Assembly (NCBI RefSeq): GCF_002286815.1
Contig: NZ_MUNM01000054.1
Location: 62,001 to 126,000, forward strand
Reading direction: 5' to 3'
Length of the DNA stretch: 64,000 bases
DNA from: Pseudomonas sp. PICF141
GTDB lineage: Bacteria > Pseudomonadota > Gammaproteobacteria > Pseudomonadales > Pseudomonadaceae
How positions within the stretch are numbered: the stretch's first letter is position 1; the number at the start of each line of letters is the position of its first letter. A program made the position numbers and the translations under genes. Shown here in pieces: positions 59,859 through 64,000 of this stretch. The notes under the pieces were generated by a model. It worked only from the letters and a program-made list of their open reading frames with translations, was not told the DNA's origin and did no database searches.

Positions 59859-60887
59859 TCATGTAGTGGTATCCACTGCCTCCTGCTCTGCACGCCAGCT
59901 AAATCGCCTGTCCTCTCTGAGCGTGTCATTCAGCTGGTTGAACAGCTGGCAGATCGGCCGGATTTCGTTGCTGGTGTACACCCTATCGATCTTCTCGATG
60001 TCGCCGAAGCCGCCGGTATTTTCCGGGATGATGCCGGCCAACGCCGGGTTCATTCGCCAGGCTGCGATGACGTCGTTGCGCGTGATGTTTTTCACTTTCT
60101 CCAGTTCGTCCTTGGCCTGAAAATCGCCCACGGGGATGATCTGGATCGCGTTTTCCTTGCCGTTGGGAATGTTGACGAACATTGAGCGGAAGTTGCCCAC
60201 GCCCTTGCTGGCACTGATCTGTGCGCGCAGCTCGTCCTCGTCCTCTTCCGTCAGGTCGGGGTCGTTGGTGTAGAAGATGTAACCGGCGTGCGCCCCGTTG
60301 CTGTAGTACCGGCGGCGGAACAGGGTTGCGGCTTCGTTGAGTAGCAGCGCCTGCAGGCCGCCCAGGTAGTCCGGTACGCCGTAGATATTCTGTTCCACGT
60401 CGTAGTCCAGGACGTGTTCGATCTCATCCTCTTCAAACTCCATTTCCTTGTTGTCGGGCAGCAGCATCACAAACCCGCCACCCACCTTTACCCGCATGTT
60501 GATCGCCGGCAGGTGCTGCAGCTCCAGCACCTGGCCAAAAGCATTTCTATGGCGAAGCAGATACGCCTCGCCGAACACCATGTAGTCCAGGCCGGCTCGT
60601 CCCATGGTCTGCGTGCTGCAGCCGAGGGAGGCGATGAACTCACGCAGCAACAGGTTGCGCTTGAACTTCGGAATGGCGCCGTGGTGCGCGTTAGCGCGCA
60701 ATAGCTTGGCCAGGCCAACCCGCGACACCGGCGGCTTGTAGATCTTGCCGTCGTCGCTGGGAAACACCCCCACGTACTCGCCGATGTTGCCTGATAGCAC
60801 CTGCTCGGGCTCCCCGAACGTAAAGCTGCGCATGGGTTGCTGCGGTTGTTGGGCTACGTGAGGTTTTTTGCGTTTGCGGTTGGCCAT
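59859..60887 (-). CDS. Q: phage portal protein (P2 gpQ family)
   Basis: A 342-residue portal protein. FSWRAEQ at the end, DYMVFGEAYLLRHRNAFGQVLELQHLPAINMRV, and NGAHAGYIFYTNDPDLTEED are recognised gpQ blocks. It forms the dodecameric vertex through which DNA is packaged and the tail attaches. It is downstream of, and partly overlapped by, the terminase gene, in the same leftward operon (P2 order P-Q). Confidence 0.93.
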   Translation of the reverse strand: MANRKRKKPHVAQQPQQPMRSFTFGEPEQVLSGNIGEYVGVFPSDDGKIYKPPVSRVGLAKLLRANAHHGAIPKFKRNLLLREFIASLGCSTQTMGRAGLDYMVFGEAYLLRHRNAFGQVLELQHLPAINMRVKVGGGFVMLLPDNKEMEFEEDEIEHVLDYDVEQNIYGVPDYLGGLQALLLNEAATLFRRRYYSNGAHAGYIFYTNDPDLTEEDEDELRAQISASKGVGNFRSMFVNIPNGKENAIQIIPVGDFQAKDELEKVKNITRNDVIAAWRMNPALAGIIPENTGGFGDIEKIDRVYTSNEIRPICQLFNQLNDTLREDRRFSWRAEQEAVDTTT

Positions 60888-62682
60888 GGCTGCTGTGGTT
60901 ACTCGTGACGTAGCGGCTGCGGCGCCGCTTGTTGGTGTTCAAAGGTTCGTTGGACAGGGCGTGCATCACCGCCCAGGCGATGTCGGCGTGACCGGTGGCC
61001 TCAGTGCGCGAAGCGCTGTAGGTGATCTGGCCGCTGTTGGTGGATCCGCGCTTAATGGTCAGGAAGGCCTGGGCGATGTCGGTCCAGCCGGCATCCCACT
61101 CGATGCGGCTGCCTTGGATCGTGTCCTGGGCCTTGAGTACCAGGGCGTTTTTCGCTTCAAGGCTGTAGTGAATCGGCGTCGCCTTGGCGTAGAAGTCGCG
61201 CACCAGGTCGAACACGCCGTAGCCCACGCCGGTGACGTCGATGCCGATATGCTGGACGTTGAAGCGCTCGGTCAGCTTCTTGACCTGGGCGGCCTGGTAG
61301 GTGAACGAGTGGCCACGCCAGCTGTGCTTCTCCAAGATCCGGAACTTCGCCCCAGGTTCGAGCGGCGGCGCGATGACCACGCAGGTGGCGTCGTCGCGGG
61401 TGCGGCTCGGGTCGTAGCCCAGCCAGACCGGGCTGTTGCCGAACGGGCGATCCAGGTCCGGGTTGTAGTCCTCCCACAACGACAGATCCGAGTAGCAGCG
61501 CTCTAGATCCTTGAGGCTGAACGCGCTTTGGGTGCTGTCGATGAACTTGCAGTAGAACAACTGCTGGAACTTGTCCTCGTCGTACTCCAGCTGCAGCTGC
61601 TCGAGGTCGAACAGATCGCAGCCGCCGGCGATTGCATCGTCCAGGGTGATGGTCTTGCGCCACTGGCCGTCCGGACACAGCGCGCCCTGTGTGTAGGCCG
61701 ATTCGCTGGGCCAGACGCCGCCGGCCTTCTTGCCGCGCTTGCTGTTGCGGAACTCTTCGCCCGACCAGAATGGGTACGCCTGGTGCGACACCGCGCTGGG
61801 CGTCGAGAAATAGGTTTTACGCCATTTCTTGTGCGTGCCCATGGCGCTGGCCACGGTGCTCAATTTTTCGAAATCGCGGATCCAGAAATATTCGTCCACG
61901 TAGACATGGCCGTGATAGCCCTGGGCGGTGCTGCTGTTGGTGCTGAGAAAGCGCAGTTCGGCGCCGTTGCTGAGGGTGATGGGGTTGCCGGTCAGCTCGA
62001 TGCCGAACCACTGTTGGGCAAACTGGATGATGTAGCTGCGGAAGATCTCGGACTGCGATCGGCTGGCGGACAGGAACACCTGGTTGTCACCGCTCAGCAC
62101 GGCGTCCATGAACGCTTCGCCGGCGAAGTAGTAGGTCAGACCGACCTGCCGGCTTTTGAGGATGTTGCGGACTCGGCGCGTCAGCGGGTTCTGTTTCGCC
62201 TCGAACAGCTCTTTCTGGTAGCCGTACATCTTGGAGATGAACTTATCCAGGAAGTCCACTTCGGTCAGGCCGCTGATGTCGTTCTTGGTCTTCTTTTCGC
62301 GCTTCTTGCCGCCACCATCGCCCCGATCGCGGCGCTGGCCTGAGGGGCGCTCCCGGGGCGCGTCCGGACTGTCGGACGACGCTGCCGGCGCGGGCTTGGC
62401 CGACTGCTTAATCAGGCGTTCGCGCAGGGAAGTCAGGCGCTCCAGTTCGTCGAGTTCGCCCTTGGACAGCGTGTCGACTTTCTCCAGGATCAGGGTGATT
62501 CGCCGGCTGATGGCGGTCAGCGGTTCCTCGTCCGTCAGCATCTCGTCCCAGCACCCTTGGCGGATCCAGTAATAGACGATTCGGATGTTGGGCAGCTTCA
62601 AATGCGCCTGGATTTCCTTCACCGAACAACGGCGCAGGTAGAGGCGTTTTGCGGCTTCTTTGACTTCGGTTGGGTAGTTCAT
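60691..62682 (-). CDS. P: terminase ATPase subunit (P2 gpP family)
   Basis: A 663-residue large terminase. The N-terminal helix-turn-helix (YPTEVKEAAKRLYLRRCSVKEIQAHL), Walker A-type LKSRQVGLTYYF, Walker B HVYVDEYFW, and a nuclease region with GYDPSRTRDDATCVV and GIDVTGVGYGV. P2 gpP is about 590 residues. Here the frame runs 197 bases into the portal gene, with a basic, unordered tail (after NTNKRRRSRYVTS) that does not look like terminase. This suggests a lost stop or small indel close to the portal start. ATG 62682 is taken as the start because the N terminus matches gpP there. Confidence 0.88.
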   Translation of the reverse strand: MNYPTEVKEAAKRLYLRRCSVKEIQAHLKLPNIRIVYYWIRQGCWDEMLTDEEPLTAISRRITLILEKVDTLSKGELDELERLTSLRERLIKQSAKPAPAASSDSPDAPRERPSGQRRDRGDGGGKKREKKTKNDISGLTEVDFLDKFISKMYGYQKELFEAKQNPLTRRVRNILKSRQVGLTYYFAGEAFMDAVLSGDNQVFLSASRSQSEIFRSYIIQFAQQWFGIELTGNPITLSNGAELRFLSTNSSTAQGYHGHVYVDEYFWIRDFEKLSTVASAMGTHKKWRKTYFSTPSAVSHQAYPFWSGEEFRNSKRGKKAGGVWPSESAYTQGALCPDGQWRKTITLDDAIAGGCDLFDLEQLQLEYDEDKFQQLFYCKFIDSTQSAFSLKDLERCYSDLSLWEDYNPDLDRPFGNSPVWLGYDPSRTRDDATCVVIAPPLEPGAKFRILEKHSWRGHSFTYQAAQVKKLTERFNVQHIGIDVTGVGYGVFDLVRDFYAKATPIHYSLEAKNALVLKAQDTIQGSRIEWDAGWTDIAQAFLTIKRGSTNSGQITYSASRTEATGHADIAWAVMHALSNEPLNTNKRRRSRYVTSNHSSHGQPQTQKTSRSPTTAATHAQLYVRGARAGAIRQHRRVRGGVSQRRRQDLQAAGVAGWPGQAIAR

Positions 62683-62734
62683 GGGCCGCAGTCTATGCGG
62701 CGAAAACGCTGGAAACGCGGGGTTAACTTCCGTG

Positions 62735-62758
62735 ATCCGCCTATATCGCGGATATAGG
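62735..62758. promoter_or_regulatory. overlapping palindromes between divergent late operons
   Basis: ATCCGC (62735-62740) with GCGGAT (62748-62753), and CCTATATC-GCG-GATATAGG (62740-62758), overlap each other. A second hairpin, CCGTTTG/CAAACGG, is at 62776-62797. They lie between the P/Q and O/N genes where late promoters should be and could be activator sites; the standard Ogr motif TGT-N12-ACA is not seen. Confidence 0.45.
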
Positions 62759-62844
62759 AGAAGGGCGTATGTGAACCGTTTGTTTGGGGGCAAACGGCTC
62801 CCTATCGTGGCGGCTCATTCAACGATTGAGCGCAGTTATCACTC

Positions 62845-63771
62845 ATGCCCCGTTCCCTTGTCTCCTACTGGAAACGTGTTGCCACCAGCGGCCCGACCGT
62901 CGATGGCCGCGAGATCCTTCCCCAGGAACTGCGCGATATCGCGGAGACGTACAACCCAGCGTTGTACACCGCCGTTATCTGGTGCGAACACGAGCGTTGG
63001 TTCGGTTCTTTCGGGACTGTATTCGCGGTACGCCTCATTGAGGACGCCGAGGATCTGGAGCCTGGCCAAGTCGCCCTTGAAGCGCAGCTGAAGCCTAACG
63101 ACAAGTTGCTGCGCCTGAATGACGCCGGCGAAAAGGTCTTCACCAGCATTGAGATTCGCCCGAATTTCCGTGGCCGTGGCAAAGCGTACATGACCGGGAT
63201 CGCGGTCACTGACGAGCCCGCCAGCGTGGGTACTCAGGAACTCTATTTTTCCAGCCGGACCAGCCGGGACGCTTACTACGCCGCATCTGTCGAGCTGGGC
63301 ACCTTCCACGAAAACGAACCCAAGGGCGAGCTGGGCAAGCTCACCGCGCTGCTGACTGGCCTGTTCAAGCGTTTCAGCGCTGAAAACAGCCAAACCGAAA
63401 CTACCCCGCAAACCCCAACCGAGAGCAAACCCCCAATGGATGAAGCTACCGCAACGGCTTTGAAAGCCCTGCTGGCGCAGCTGCTGGTCGTCGCTGCCGG
63501 CATTCAGGCCGTGATCGAGCCTGCAGCCGAAGAAGCACCAGAACCCGATCAAGCCCCGATCGATGACGTGAGCGCGGCAGTGGACGAAATTGTCGCCACT
63601 GCAGAAGAAGAGCGCGAGTTCGCACGCAAGGGCGGCGGCTCCAATAAGGCTGTATTGGCGGCACTGTCGAACCTGCAAAAGCAGTTCACCGCACTGCAGA
63701 ACACCACCACTGGCCGTCAACTGCCGCGCACCACTGGCGCCGCTGACAAAGCCAAAGCGCGGGTGCTCTGA
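62845..63771 (+). CDS. O: capsid scaffold protein (P2 gpO family)
   Basis: A 308-residue scaffold/protease. It has the gpO N-terminal block VSYWKRVATSGPTVDGREILPQELRDIAETYNPALYTAVIWCEHERW and ITDEPASVGTQELYFSS-like sequence (AVTDEPASVGTQELYFSS), followed by a low-complexity acidic and Ala-rich linker and a C-terminal helical scaffold part. It would direct and process the capsid during assembly. The capsid gene follows after 1 base. Confidence 0.92.
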   Translation: MPRSLVSYWKRVATSGPTVDGREILPQELRDIAETYNPALYTAVIWCEHERWFGSFGTVFAVRLIEDAEDLEPGQVALEAQLKPNDKLLRLNDAGEKVFTSIEIRPNFRGRGKAYMTGIAVTDEPASVGTQELYFSSRTSRDAYYAASVELGTFHENEPKGELGKLTALLTGLFKRFSAENSQTETTPQTPTESKPPMDEATATALKALLAQLLVVAAGIQAVIEPAAEEAPEPDQAPIDDVSAAVDEIVATAEEEREFARKGGGSNKAVLAALSNLQKQFTALQNTTTGRQLPRTTGAADKAKARVL

Positions 63772-63772
63772 C

Positions 63773-64000
63773 ATGGCCAATCTGAGCGCCTACGGCGCGA
63801 AAATGTATGCACAGCTGCAGCTCGACATCGCCGAAACCTATGGCGTTGAGTTGGCCAGCAAGCAGTTCAGTGTAGATCCGACGATCGCCCAGGAACTGAA
63901 CGACGCGATTACCGCCAAGTCGGATTTCCTGCAGCGCATCAACGTCATTCCGGTGACTGAGATCAAAGGTCAAAAGGTGTTTATCGGTGTTTCTGGCCCA
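63773..64000 (+). CDS. N: major capsid protein (P2 gpN family), 5' part
   Basis: The first 76 residues are visible (MANLSAYGAKMYAQLQLDIA...LNDAITAKSDFLQRINVIPVTEIKGQKVFIG) and match the N terminus of P2-family major capsid proteins. The gene continues past the right edge of the window. The start is ATG 63773, one base after the gpO stop codon. Confidence 0.92.
   Translation, partial: MANLSAYGAKMYAQLQLDIAETYGVELASKQFSVDPTIAQELNDAITAKSDFLQRINVIPVTEIKGQKVFIGVSGP

Noticed and set aside
52487..64000. Anti-phage defence island
   Set aside because: All genes right of dusA fit a P2-like prophage early and late region; no restriction, abortive-infection or other defence signature was seen.

Overview
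The window is about 64 kb of chromosome from a fluorescent-group Pseudomonas (GC-rich). Gene content, protein signatures and the many Pseudomonas REP-type palindromes between genes all fit. It covers about 52 kb of core and accessory chromosome and then, from dusA rightwards, the first ~11.5 kb of a P2-like prophage that runs off the right edge. Names and locus-order comparisons with P. aeruginosa PAO1 come from memory, not from a search.

Region by region. 1-8.6 kb: the end of a TonB-dependent receptor, an MFS transporter, a DapF-like protein whose two catalytic cysteines are both serine, the codBA cytosine salvage operon, an alpha/beta hydrolase, queD and a patatin-like lipase. 8.8-17.1 kb: a block resembling PAO1 PA2659-PA2652, with two PepSY periplasmic proteins, a BqsR/BqsS (CarR/CarS)-type two-component system, a dCache chemoreceptor (TlpQ-like), an ion antiporter-family protein and an sCache chemoreceptor (CtpM-like). 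17.4-20.3 kb: a small metallothionein behind a strongly structured leader, then the selD-selU tRNA selenation pair. 20.4-37.6 kb: a mixture including two GSTs, a flavin monooxygenase, a DUF1615 lipoprotein next to an 8-bp tandem repeat, a CBS protein, DNA polymerase II, galM, a TSUP permease, an erythromycin-esterase-like protein and ampC. A relic of a divergent ampR survives beside ampC. 38-41.8 kb: the glucarate module (gudD, gudP, GntR regulator) with matching FadR-type operators. 42.3-51.2 kb: copSR with a divergent cupredoxin, queF, mlaA, rssB-rssC and tal, in the PAO1 PA2810-PA2795 order. A 24-codon ORF sits where a PilZ gene would be expected, and a degenerate phosphonatase (PhnX) relative lies nearby.

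52.4-64 kb: prophage at the 5' end of dusA. Early genes are a tyrosine integrase, a PrtN-like activator, a small P-loop protein, a primase/helicase, small orphans, a YmfL-like protein and a cro/cI-type switch. Then come an Ogr-type zinc finger and the P2-style divergent late genes: portal (Q) and terminase (P) leftward, scaffold (O) and capsid (N) rightward.

No wholly new multi-gene defence or metabolic system is evident. The best leads are: the Bqs-like operon with an altered metal-sensing motif and a candidate BqsR box; the metallothionein leader with competing helices; the Ser/Ser DapF paralogue; the catalytically dead PhnX relative; the ampR and PilZ gene remnants; and the 8-bp tandem array.
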